A DNA stretch of 60,000 bases from Nematostella vectensis (Eukaryota > Cnidaria > Anthozoa > Actiniaria > Edwardsiidae). The stretch is from the NCBI RefSeq assembly GCF_932526225.1, contig NC_064036.1, forward strand, positions 14,503,181 through 14,563,180, read 5' to 3'. The first letter of the stretch is position 1; every line of letters starts with the position of its first letter. The notes beneath the pieces are model-generated. The model made no database searches. It saw only the letters and a program-made list of their open reading frames with translations, and had not been told where the DNA came from. Below, one piece after another: positions 1 to 11,600 of this stretch. The translations under genes and the position numbers were made by a program.

Positions 1-748
1 TTTTGTCACTTTGCAGTGATTTAAGTGCGGGGAAAATCAGAAGAGAAAGCCGAATTCGCTGTTTACGACCGACTTCTAACTACAAGTTTTATCGGCAAAC
101 GTCAAAATCTACAGTAAAAATACAAACGACAGTCTCATTCTTATATGTAATTGAAATGACCTAGGTATAATATCAAACACAAGTTGCTCTTGTAAGTGGT
201 TTGTTTGCTTTTTGTTTTTCGTTTCTTCGTAGTAAATTTTACGTGTTTTTCTACAATTGAGTACCAACTTTACACTAAAAGTGGCCGAGCAAAGAAAACA
301 GGGCTAGCACTTTCTACGCTGACCGGAAAATGCTTATTTGCTTGTCCAGATTCGCAGAAAACCAATCTTTTTCGGCGTCGATTGCCGACTTCTTGTGGGA
401 CATTTGTGGGACAACATGGCTGTTATTGAACCATCTTTTTCCTGATTGGCTATTTGTGCGCGCGTGATTGACATGTCGGATCTATGAATTGCCCTGGCGC
501 TTAGCGTGAAAAGGCTGAAAGGACTTCTTGCCTCCCGTGGACGCCAAAAAATGGGTCATTATTTATTGTAGGACCGTCAAAAAGTATCCTTTTTTCATAT
601 GACACCTATGATGGTGCATCTTCTCTCAGCAATTTCTAAGAACGCGCCTGCCCCGTCAATCTCGTCCCCCATGCTAAAGCTCCCTTGTGTATATGTTCGC
701 AGTTGTTAACAAATATACTCATAATTGATTATATTCGTCTATCTTAAG
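1..748. other. Non-coding start of window, probably intron of first receptor gene
   Basis: No exon could be supported here. The exon beginning at 749 opens in mid-codon (one base completes a codon), so an upstream exon must exist. It lies either outside the window or unrecognised in this stretch. The open frame at 196-429 has no family resemblance and no convincing splice signals. I read the stretch as intron. Confidence 0.4.
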
Positions 749-2405
749 GCCCGGCAGCGTCATCGCCAAGTTCCAAGTAGTCGTAAACGCGACAGGTGAC
801 CAGAATGCCGGAACAGCATTCATACAAGCAGTCCGTAAGGATATCGATTCTGGCATGCTGGGAAATTTAGCTGTCGATAAGAAACATCCGTTAGGGGCAA
901 AACTTACAACTACAAGTGAGTATTGATAACCTCAGTCACGACTTGCCGAATATTGATTTTGATCGACGCACAATCACCAGTATCAAAAAAGTATTCATTC
1001 TAAGTCTTGATTTAACTGGGCGTCTCTAATTCCACAACGGGTTACACATGAGATGGCGATTATCGTATTAAATAAGAGAGTCACCACCGACAGCAAACGG
1101 ACATTCGTTAGTTTGTGTGACGGGAGCCAGAAGGGGTTTTCAGTTGGAGGTTTATAACGACCTCGGAGAGTAAATAGAATCAAATAAACTCACATTAAAT
1201 CTAAGTAATATTTTCGGCGGGGTCACAGGCAGCCAAACTTTTATTTTCTTTTTAGCTGTTGTCAAAGACTTAACTCCATCTCCAACAACCAGCAATGTCA
1301 AAATCGATGGTGAGTTAAGAAATTTCCTTCAATTTATCTATTTATTTATTTTATAAAAGACTCTGGATCCGACTTGTGTATTGTGAGGGTTTTATTGAAA
1401 TATCTTGCCATTTGTAAAATATCATTTTGTTAATGTATTAATGTATTTGTACTATGGATGTATTATATTAGTGCCCGTCATTTAGCCATCATGTTTCCGT
1501 CCTTTAGCTATCATGTGCCCGTTATCCAGCCACGACATGACCGTCATCTAGTATCACGTACAAGTCCTCTTTAGCCATCTCGTCTCTAACCTCTAGGTAT
1601 CACGTGCCCGTCTACTAGCTACAACTTGCCCGTCCTCTAGTATCACGTACAAGTCCTATAGCTGCCATGCACCTAACCTCTAGGTATCACGTGCCCGTCG
1701 AATAGCTACAACATGCCCGTCCTCCAGTACATCGTACAAGTCCTATTTAGCTCTCTCGTCTCAGTCCTCTAGCTACCACATGCCCGTCCTCTAGTATCAC
1801 GTACAAGTCCTCTAGCTACCACATGCCTGTCCTCTAGTATCACGTACAAGTCCTCTAGCTACCACATGCCCGTCCTCTAGTATCACGTACAAGTCCTCTA
1901 GCTACCACATGCCCGTCCTCTAGTATCACGTACAAGTCCTCTAGCTACCACATGCCCGTCCTCTAGTGTCACGTACAAATCCTCTTTAGCTATCTCGTCT
2001 CTAACCTCTAACTATCACGTGCCTGTCTACTAGCTACAACATGCCCGTCCTCTAGTATCACGTACAAGTCCTCTAGCTATACCGTATACCCGTCCTCTAG
2101 GTATAACATTTTCGTTCTTAGACTTCCTTGTGCTCGTCTATTTTGTCTAGTTTTACACGTGACTAATGCTTTTCATTACAGTCCTTTAAATTGGACTCGA
2201 CTCGATATTTGAGCTTATTATATTTTACTAATGGAGGGACGCGAGGAAAGACCAAATGCTTCATCTGCTTTCACACTGTATCTTAACTATTAATTGTTTG
2301 ATTTGTTCTAGATATAAGCTTAGCCTTACTGGTCTTGCTGGGCGTGTGCATCGGTTTATTGGTGCTTGCCATAGTCGTCGCTTCTGCGTGTTTCTGTTGT
2401 TACAG

Positions 2406-2439
<34 letters not shown>

Positions 2440-3073
2440 TACACATTTGTTTATCATTGTCATAGCCAAATTTTACGTAGGAGTCACGAATCGTTGATGA
2501 ATTATTCTTAAATCTTACAGTTAGTTTTGAATTTAGAATGATTTTGATGAGTTCTGAGCTCGGGGGTGGGTATACTCCGATAAAAACAGACGGGGATGAT
2601 TGTCGGCAATGTCAATTTTATAAGGGATAGCACTTTGGGTGTGTTCAACAGAAATTCTCACCCCAAAGAGATAGCAAATTTGATGTGGTAGAAGGAATAG
2701 CAGTTGGTCAAATTTTATACCCTAAGAGATAGCAGAATCGAAAAAATCCTTCAACATCAAATCCCCCCCCCCCCCCCCCCCGGCTCTGAGGGTCAAGGTT
2801 TGCTGTACGCAAGTGAAACAGAATTCTTCTTTTACCATTGAACTCTCAAAATATATCTCACTATGTTTTAGCCAATCAGGACGCGCATGAGAAATCATCT
2901 AATAACATTTTATCGGAAGTATTTTTACTTCACGAATGGTGTTTAGATTGTACAAAATTTGTACAATTTGTATAATTATAACGATTCTAATCAAATATAA
3001 TGATTTTTTTTTTCCAGAGGCAAGCTTAAACACCTATGCTGGTGTCTCCGATTTGGAAAAGTCATTTTTCTAA
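749..3073 (+). CDS. SEA-domain, single-pass mucin-like receptor, 3' part (gene 1)
   Basis: Exons by splice signals and phase: 749-915, 1256-1309, 2312-2434, 3018-3073 (stop TAA 3071-3073). The first encodes the second half of a SEA domain. Its PGSVIAKFQVVV matches the GSVVV-type autocleavage motif of SEA domains, and NLAVDKKHPLGAKL follows. The second exon is a short Ser/Thr/Pro linker. The third is a hydrophobic membrane segment (about 25 residues, starting ISLALLVLLGV) followed at once by CCY and a run of ten arginines, a strong stop-transfer signal. The fourth is a short tail ending DLEKSFF. All internal introns are phase 1. The SEA exon is 167 nt, the same length and phase as the matching exon of the gene at 8682-19060, so these are tandem paralogues. 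Upstream exons (signal peptide, Ser/Thr domain, first SEA half) are missing from the window. Function is not known; a glycosylated cell-surface protein is inferred. Confidence 0.75.
1470..2120. repeat. 43-bp minisatellite in intron of gene 1
   Basis: Tandem copies of a unit reading roughly CCGTCCTCTAGTATCACGTA followed by CAAGTCCTCTAGCTACCACATGC (43 bp). Copies near 1780-1970 are almost identical and the outer ones are degenerate. Half-units sharing GTCCTCTAG show an older duplication inside the unit. It lies within the intron 1310-2311. Confidence 0.85.
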
Positions 3074-6000
3074 CGCAGTATAATCTACGTTGAAAACGTA
3101 CTACTGCTTTCTGATTATACTTGGCATAAGCAATAGTTTCTCACTTAGTATTCTGTAAAACTTGAAGCACTAGAAAAGGAATAGAGCAATAACGTAATAT
3201 TGATTAAAGAATTGTAACACAGAAGCTTCATGAATTTAAAGCTTTTTAATATAATACGATTTCGCATCGTAGGAATTTCGCATTTATAGAAACTGTAACT
3301 AGCCAGCAATTAGGTTAGTAAACATTTCCATTGGTCTGCTTTTTGATGCCAACAAGATTTCGGAAAAATAAAAAAAAGGCAGGATCAAAAAAGGACCCCC
3401 AATTTTGTTTTTTATTGCATTGAATTTCTCTCTAGTGCGACATTTTTTTTATCCTGTTGCCCTAAACAGGTCTCCTGTGGTGGTTAAGGGAGTGTGACGA
3501 CACAGAAGAGTTTGTCCCAGGCCTCACCTTTTTTTACGCTTTTCTTTATTACAGGAATCCTTTAACAGGCATAAGAGACAAGTTTTTACTCCGTAATTGG
3601 GGCAGAATCTATGACTACACTTATTTTAAAATTGCTGGGCGACTTCCTACTAAGAACTAAAAATAGACTTTGACGGTACTAGAGTATCTCTTACCAAGGC
3701 TGAATATACCATAACTTCTAGAAATCACACGAATAAGTAGGTTTTGTACAGCTGTATCATGTTGGTTTTGTACAGCTGTATCATGGGTCATCAGGCCCGT
3801 ACCCAGGATTTTTCTTGGGGTGGTGCGGAATCCTGGGGGGTGAGTTCTTTGATAAAAATCTAACCACACCCGATAAAGCAAAAAAGGATATTTTATGCCT
3901 TTGCAGTATCCCATTGAGAACCGAAAGTGGACCTTCGGCCGGGGACCTTCGAGGGTACAGGGGGTGTGTTCGCACCCCCTGCTAGGCCTTTCCAGATTGC
4001 GCTCGGCACTATTATAGCGTAATTTAGGTTTGGGAGCACTATTTTGTTCAGAAAGCACTTAATTTCTAGCTTTTTTAACCCAAGTTACTAGATTTTGTTG
4101 TCTTATATAGACATTTCTAGTTTCCTTAACTACAAATAATATTATCTCAACTAGGCTAAGACTGTAAAACAGATGATTTCGACATTTTAATGGGTAGCCT
4201 GTGCTTTGGGAACCACAAACATTGGGTAGCCTGTGGGGTTCATTACAATAATAGAATGAATTATCTAGAAGATCTGTTTGCCATGTTTTCCTGTTTTACA
4301 TCTATTGTAATTATTTCTCGTTAGGATATTGTTATAATTAAGGTCTGTTATCAGGTTTGACATTATCGACATGATGTTTGTAAATGAACATTGTTTTTAT
4401 TAGTATCCAAATAACAATGGTAAACAAACACAAAAGAGAACAAAGTCATTTTTTATACACTAAAGTGTGATTTACCCGTTCATGGACAACAATATAAGAT
4501 ACTCTAATGCATGTATTTAATAAAAGCAATATTCTTTCTTTTATTCAAATTTTAATTAAAACACAACTCATCTCTAAATTGTTTTAAAAATATACGCTAA
4601 TTTTCTTTTCGCCAATGAGCACTATTTGAGCACTATTTTGGTTTTGGAGCACATTTTAAACACTTTTTGGGTGATTATGGGAGCACTTTTCTGGCTTTTT
4701 GGGAGCACCTGGCCTGATCATGGGATGATCTTTATCGCAACGGGCCACTATATTTTATAAATGCTCATATCCTTGTAGTATTGTAGAAGCGTATTTGAAT
4801 AAAGTAATCGAGCAAAAGTCTGTATGTGATGGACTGATTTTTAAATGTTTGCCATTTTTTTTTACCAAAACAAATGTCATTCTTCTACAGCGTCGCATGG
4901 GTATAAAACTCTCGTTTTTCTCATATAATAAAAATGGTAATATTTTTTAAGACATTATAACTCTTTATCTCTTGGGGCGGGTCTTGGGGTAAGGAATAAA
5001 AAGCAATTCCTTTTGATACTTGAAAAGGGGGGACTGTAGTGGGTTCGGGAATCCGTACTGGAAGTAAAGAATGCGGAAAACGTTCAAATAGTATACTGGA
5101 TGCTGAGAGTGTACGAGCTAGGAAAACAATGTAGCGAAGTAAGGCCTGCGCCACGCATGGGACAGGCGAGTAGCCAAAATAGAGGCAGAAAAGAAGGTAG
5201 GCGTGTAGTTGTGAAAAGTGATAAACACATCATTTGTGAAATGCACTCTTTTTTTATAAGAACGTCTGAATATGTTCTAAACGATGTTCTAAAATGTATA
5301 TAAGTATATATGAATTATTAGGAAGGGAATTACACTAATAATCAATAGCAATAATAAGGTTGTTACTATGAGCACAATTTGATTATGCATTTTAGAACGC
5401 ATCAGGACTAAACAAATTTTTTTGCTGCAATCGGAGCCTCGGCATGTTCTTAGCATGTTTTTAAAATTTGGTGAATTTGGTGAAGTTCTTATAAAAAAGG
5501 TTCTTATATAAAAAAAAATTGTATAATCACGAATCAATTGCTACAGGACACTTAGGTAAGAATTGGCGTATCAGGGCGTTTGAATAGATGAATTTCTCAA
5601 AGAGTTTTTCTAAATTCCCCGTCCAAGGGGGGAGGCCACTTTTGACCCCTCAACCCTGGATCCGCCACCGGGAGACTGGTACTGGGATATGAGCCGTTGC
5701 TTACCGCTCTGTTAGCGACGGTCAGCAAACGTCGAGTTGTTGTACAGAATATTAGGCTTGAAAATCTGTGTAACTAGTTTCTGACTTATGCTAAACTATA
5801 TGTATGTGGTTCTTTAGCTGATAACAATAGAAGCAGTCCAAAAATATATGACTTTCACAATTGCGTCAAATGAAAACATAAACAGTTACAACTTGTATAT
5901 CTCATTTGTTTAAATTACTTAAATGTAACGATGAGCGGTGAAACGATGGCCCCGCAACATAAGCAACGAAGTTTAGCCTAACACTGCTCAAACACCCCTT

Positions 6001-6582
6001 CACGAATTGTCAACTAAGGGGTCGTTCTCCGTCGCCGCAATTCGTTTTAACCGATATAAGTCAATTTCGAAAAACTTCACCTGTCTACATCATTCATAGC
6101 CTGGCCAAAGAAACTGGTGTAGACTGATGGACGAGGCTTGTGGCAACATGAATCTACAGCACTGTAGCCATGGTGACCCTGAAAGAAACCAAATCAATTG
6201 CGTCCATTCATGCTAACATATAAAACATGTATCATCCAGGTATCAGGCAAACGAAAATATAGGATTTCTATGGCTTTGATTTTTGGTAATAATGGGTTTT
6301 CCCTACAAATTTTTTGCCTGGGATAGCTTTTTTTCTATAACATACACCTGCTATCAACCACGGAGACAAAAATCAGCACAAGGTTGAAGGGATATGTTCT
6401 TACATCTGTTTGAAAAAAAGAATAAGCCACGAGCAAAAAAATTCAAATCTTCTACGAGAAAAAGACTGTTTGGCTCTTTTTACGAGCTTGAAACTACAGT
6501 GATTGCATACCAGTCCGTGATACAAGAGGGGCTTGCGGAACCCTTTCGAATTAGTACGATATTTACACACATTTTCGATACA
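3074..6582. other. Intergenic, no gene recognised; repeat remnants
   Basis: After the stop of gene 1 there is a possible AATAAA at 3367-3372. The rest is AT-rich with repeat scraps. About 5370-5510 (core near GCATTTTAGAACGCATCAG) resembles 21290-21370 and 48540-48690, making a dispersed family. The stretch near 3790-3840 contains a GGCCCGTACCCAGG motif that also appears (as GGCCCGTAGCCAGG) at about 10580. None of the open frames here resembles a protein I know. Confidence 0.5.
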
Positions 6583-6756
6583 ATGTGTAGTTCCAGAAAA
6601 TATCCATCCCTTCCCTCCATGGAGGGGGTCGGAGGTATGACCCCCTACCCCTCTGGAATTTCCATCCCCCTGGAAAAAAATGAATACGGTAACTGTTAAG
6701 AAGAAAGCCAATTCACCCCCCCCCCTCCCCCTATAGTATGGGTATGGAACTACACA
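6583..6756. mobile_element. MITE-like element with TGTGTAGTTCCA inverted ends
   Basis: It begins TGTGTAGTTCCAG and ends TGGAACTACACA, a 12-bp inverted repeat. The inside is rich in C and G runs. The flanks are similar (TTCGATACA before, TTCGATAAA after), suggesting a target duplication of about 9 bp. Related copies lie at about 14624-14760 and, inverted, at 16443-16564. It is non-autonomous; no coding capacity is seen. Confidence 0.65.
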
Positions 6757-6869
6757 ATTCGATAAAATGTGCAAAGTTGTTTTTTATCCATTGACCCCTG
6801 GCTATTTCTAAAATGAATTTATACATAACAGACCAAAAACAGAACAAAAACATATTACTCCCCCCCCTA

Positions 6870-7292
6870 TTTTTAGTGTTTTTACAGCCCGTAGGAGTGA
6901 AGGAGTTTCGCAGTACAGTTACTAATAAGAAATATGTTATTAATTTTGACTTGGACTGTAACTCAGATTTTGTTGTTTATCTAATTACTTGCTCTATTTG
7001 TAGCAAGCAATACGTAGCGTCTACTATCAATAGTTTTGAGAAGCGTTTTAATAATCATAAAAGTAGGTTAAATAAGCACCCTAGTTTACCGGTTAGTGAA
7101 AGAGTTAAGGATGACCTTATCTATCAACATTTTCATTGCGACAATCATTTAGGTCTTAATAATGTTATGGTACAACTTATAGATAAGTGTAACTCTGAGG
7201 CTCAGCTTAGGGAAAGGGAAGGCCAGTGGGCTTATCGGCTTAAGTCTATCTACCCGCGGGGTCTTAATAGTGATGACTTTTTTTTGCAGTAG
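6870..7292 (+). pseudogene. 5'-truncated Penelope-like element, GIY-YIG endonuclease domain
   Basis: The frame from about 6890 encodes the C-terminal endonuclease domain typical of Penelope-like retroelements. Visible parts are VVYLITCSICSKQYVAST (the YLI...YVGST-type GIY-YIG core, with YVAST in place of the usual YVGST), FEKRFNNHKSR, a QHF near the middle, and the closing LREREGQWAYRLKSIYPRGL with the conserved RE(x)W and YP.GLN patterns. The reverse-transcriptase part is absent, so this is a 5'-truncated insertion typical of retrotransposition. It ends with a TAG at 7290-7292. A ribozyme-like motif lies about 145 bp downstream. Family assignment is firm; activity is very unlikely. Confidence 0.85.
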
Positions 7293-7435
7293 GAACCCAC
7301 GTAGAGATGTGTAAATTCTTTTTATCCATAGCGCGCGCTATTCTAAAAAATGCGCGTTTTTGTCAGTTGTAATGTTTTTGCGTCTCGCGCCACTATTCTT
7401 ATGTAAATAAGCTTGTAACGATTCACCTTCTTCAG

Positions 7436-7477
7436 TCTGCCCTGAAGAAGTCTTATTAAAGACGAAAATTTGGCAGA
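7436..7477 (+). ncRNA. Hammerhead-ribozyme-like motif of the Penelope-like element
   Basis: TCTGCC (7436-7441), then CTGAAGA (7442-7448, fits CUGANGA), then a hairpin GTCTT/AAGAC, then GAAA (7464-7467), then ATTT and GGCAGA (7472-7477), which pairs perfectly with the first hexamer. This is the order stem I, core, stem II, core, tiny stem III, stem I known from the minimal hammerheads of Penelope-like elements. The base after CTGAAGA is A, opposite C, so stem II closes imperfectly and the copy may be inactive. Confidence 0.5.
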
Positions 7478-7484
7478 GTCGATT

Positions 7485-7630
7485 TCCAGTTTTTGGTGTA
7501 TTGTATTCATTGTTCTGGTACGAGATCGCGACAGTTTGGGCTTTTTGATTCTATTTTGAATGACTGTATAGTAAAACAAAGACACTGAGTTGAAGCGCTT
7601 CAATGATTTTAATCCATGCCCATGAGCAAA
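7485..7630 (+). repeat. 3' tail segment of the Penelope-like element, also at 20378-20430
   Basis: A stretch reading TGACTGTATAGTAAAAC, then CTGAGTTGAAGCGCTTCA and CCATGCCCATGAG recurs with few changes at about 20375-20435. A decayed relative of the ATTAAAGACGAA...CCAGTTTTTG part is at 12132-12165. I take these as 3' remnants of the same retroelement family. Confidence 0.55.
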
Positions 7631-7639
7631 TTTTCTTTT

Positions 7640-8681
7640 GTGTTTATGTTTGTTTGAATCGGATATAAGTTAACTGATTGTCAATAAACGCTACTGATTG
7701 CTCAAATGTGTAAATGAATTTCCAAACGCCATTCCAGCTATCAGCATGCAAGCACACACACCATACAGTGCGCGCTTCGTTTGATGTAAGCTTAAAAAAA
7801 GCGCGCGCTGCATTCTGGTAGTTGAGGTAGCTGGAATGGCCTTTTGCGGGCAAAAGAATAATGCTAATGAATTTTGACGATATTCAAGTATTGTTATTAA
7901 TCGAATAATCGCGCAGTGCCGTGCGATGCAATGATTTTTCGTGTGATGATAATGGCGCACAAAACACGTCACCGATGCAGCTTTTGGCTTAAACGAATGT
8001 CCCTTTCCTGTCAATGAACAGCGTAAGGTGTAATACAACATTGTATCAATGAAAAAGTTCTAAAAGCGCCAAAATGGCCAAAAGACTGCAAATAAACTTC
8101 CCCTTTTAATACTTCCGAACCTAAATTTATCTTTCGCGTCAGCAAACTGTACTCATTTGATGAGAAAATTGTCCTGGTAACCTAAACAACACATCTTTGC
8201 AGAAAGAAAAAGATGTTTATCATGTATGCTAATCATTATTCCATTTGAATAGAATATATTATTATCTTAATTATCTATATTAAACTACGAGCAGCCATTC
8301 CCATAGACCTGCAATCTAATCCAGCGTGCAGTTTGCGTCAAAATGGCGACTTATGCCATCGAAAATATAACATCAGACATCATCCGACTGTTCATCTATT
8401 AGGATATCTTATTCCAATAGTATTGTTTTTCATAAGGAGTAAAAGCGTCCAATTATATGGCTTTTATTCTTTTTGCGCATATATAGTAAAAAAAATGATA
8501 ACACGTCAGGATTTCTATGACGCTAATAAACGAGAACAGTGATTGGCGAAGACCCCTTATGGTGCGATACGGCTCGCTGGATAAAGACAAAAGAGCTCTT
8601 GCCAGATCACAGAAACCACGAAACAAAAATTTTCATTTCACAAAAGTAAGAGCGAAGACAGACCGCTTTGAGAAGTAAAAG
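7640..8681. other. Intergenic upstream of gene 2, no gene recognised
   Basis: No recognisable coding sequence. The last 150 bases before the ATG at 8682 should contain the 5' untranslated region and promoter of the next receptor gene; I see no convincing core promoter motif. Confidence 0.4.
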
Positions 8682-11600
8682 ATGGGCTTTATCTTTGTAA
8701 TTACGCTAATGCTGGTGTCACTAAGTGGTACAAATGGCCAAAATAGCAGCACGGCAACAGGTAGGCTTATACATGACAATGTGTATCTCTATTTCTAAAT
8801 ACGTAGTCAGCGCAAATGGTGAATGGCAATTGCCAAATGGCGGTGCTGCAATCCAAAAATACCCTGGGACTCGTCATATTTTTACTGAATGCAGAAAAAT
8901 GTGAATAACTCTTGCATTAGATTAGTTAACTTGTATTTATCGTTAGGGATATATATATATATATAGAAGCAGTGAAAAGTTTTATAACCAGCATTTATCA
9001 TTCGCACTGAGAGCGTTTTTTAAATAGGCGTATGCTGTTTTTGTAGAACACAAAGCTATACAAAGAGAGAAAGTCTCTCCAGGTTTTCAATTGCGATTGA
9101 CGATGTAATCCGGCGATGAGTTAACCAATGGTGATGGTGAGTGTGTTGGTGTCGATTTGGCATTAAATCGTGAGTGATGGGGTACGTGTGAGCATAGACG
9201 AAGGATTCACTGTCTCAGATTTACAGAAAGACTGACTTTTGCATGTGCCGGAAATAAACATAAACATAAGTCTGGACCACTGAACCATCGCGACTCTCTC
9301 TAGAGAGTTCTGGGTCAGTTAACTCTTATAGGAAAAGAGTGGTTATTGATCAAAAAAGACACTTTGAGTAGTAGCATTTGTGATGCACCAATTACCAAAT
9401 CCTGAGATTTGTAGCATAAATCTCATAAGATGGAATGGTAATAGTGCATCAACCCTTCTGCAGACTTCTCTTGCCTGTGTCTTATAGACGTGAAAAATCC
9501 ACTTCTCTCGATCACATAGATCCATTTCTCTAATCAACAATTAAAAATCAATTAGAACTCAAACAGGCTTATAAAAATTTTAAATGACAGAAAAATAAAA
9601 AAGTCAGAAGCTAACAGCACTCAAATAATCACCCCAAAAGAACTGACTTCTTCAATTACCAAGCTCATAACACGTCAAAGCTACTCTCCCCCTCTCCCTT
9701 CGGCGTCATGAAGAACGTGCAGTTATGTGTTTATGCGCTTGATAGACAACAATGATGACAAAGCTAGGTAATTCACACCCAGTCAACCATGCAACCAAAT
9801 GATGTCATGAGTCAACCAAACAATATACTTTACGCATATTATTTGAACACCCCGGTTGTTTAATCATTTAAGAGCAGTTAGACAACCGATTCTGATTCCA
9901 ATTTTCAATAGATTTTTTTATCATACAGAACGTCAAAATATAACAAGACTTGCATATTATGGGTGTTCCCAAACGATGAAATTACAAGCAGCAAAACATG
10001 ATGCCGGCATTTTTAATAAAACGAGTGATTTTAACTGTATGATTATTTCTTTTCCATTGTATATAAAGATAATCATTAGCTACTGTAAACTATCATTGTA
10101 GCATTTTGGCTTTTTATTTGAAACATTTCCAATTCAACAGTATCAGAGTCTACGAGTGCAGCCAGTATGACGTCGTCTGTCTCCTTGACGCCGTCTCCTA
10201 GTGTGACTTCAGATTCGTCCATGTCGCCCAGTGCGACACCAACGTCATCTGCCACGCCGTCTTCCAGTGCGACTTCATCTGCAGGTTCGTCCATGTCGCT
10301 AATTGGGACACCAATGTCATCTGCCACGCCGTCTTCCAGTGCGACTTCATTTGCAGATTCGTCCATGTCGCCCAGTGCGACACCAACGTCATCTGCCACG
10401 CCGTCTTCCAGTGCGACTTCATCTGCAGATTCGTCCATGTCAGCAAGTGCACCAATGTCATCTGCAAAATCATCTACGAATGTGCCAAGTGGTACATCAT
10501 CAGCAACACCGGCCTCCGCTACCTCAGGAGCTTTCAGTTCAACAGTGCAAGCACCTGGTAAGTTTTCGTGGCAAAGCGCAGGCCCGTAGCCAGGGGGGGG
10601 GGGGGGAATCTATATACATTATCTATATACATTATCCATTTACATTAATTTACAATGTTAATTTTTGGAGAGCCATAGCAAAGGAGCAAACGGATCGACA
10701 CTCCTTTGTCTCTTGTGGGAGCGAGTTCCAGAGTTTTGCGCCGCTGTACTCAAATGTTCTCTTTCCATAATTATGTTTTATCCTCGGTAACACGAGATCG
10801 TTCTTTGCTTGGCGAGTGTTTTTTAATTGAACGTCAGTAAATCTCTTGAATTTAGCCATGAGGTGGTCTGGAGCCATTCCATTAAGGACTTTAAATACCA
10901 TTGTGCACTTGATTCTCCTATCTCGTTTAGTGAAAGGCTCTATGTTGAGCTCTTCAAATAGCGCCATCGAGTGATCGTACCATTTCTTTAAAATGACTAT
11001 AAAAATCTTTTTTATAATAATTATCTTTATTATTATCTCTATATGTTAAAAAGTACCCTATTAATAACATTTTAAATACAAGATTGATTGCCTGATGCAA
11101 TAAGGCGAGGAGGGGAGTATACCGGAAATTTGGTCCGCTGAAATGGATAAACGAACCACCCCGCTCAAAATCCTTGCTACGGGCCTAAAGCGCAAGATAC
11201 TATTCGACACGAACGCGACTAGACCAGGGCTTAGGAAATATCGAAAAATCAAAGCCGCAGATTGCCTCAAATCTGTTTTTGAGAACACTGTTTCCCACAT
11301 GCAAGGCAATAACAGAAAACTGTAGGGAATCTATAACAAGGACGACAAAAAGTGCGACTAAAATTAAATTAAAAAAAACCGCGCTCGTCTGAAATATGCT
11401 TCTCTATTGCGAGCTCGTGAGAATAAGAAAAACTGATTTTTTTATTTATTTTAAAGCCTTTCAAATCTCTATCAATCTCATCTCCTGTAGCCCCTGTCTT
11501 TTGCTTCTTGTAAGGGAGCTCTGCACTGAACGAGGTCTGGGAATGACGACTAACCGAAGGCACGTCCTTGTTATAGCGTGTGTTTGATATATAGCAGAAT

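Noticed and set aside
1470-2120. Possible CRISPR-like regularly spaced repeats
   Set aside because: The repeats are contiguous tandem units with no unique spacers, in a eukaryotic intron. The same holds for 19390-19900 and 46813-47262.
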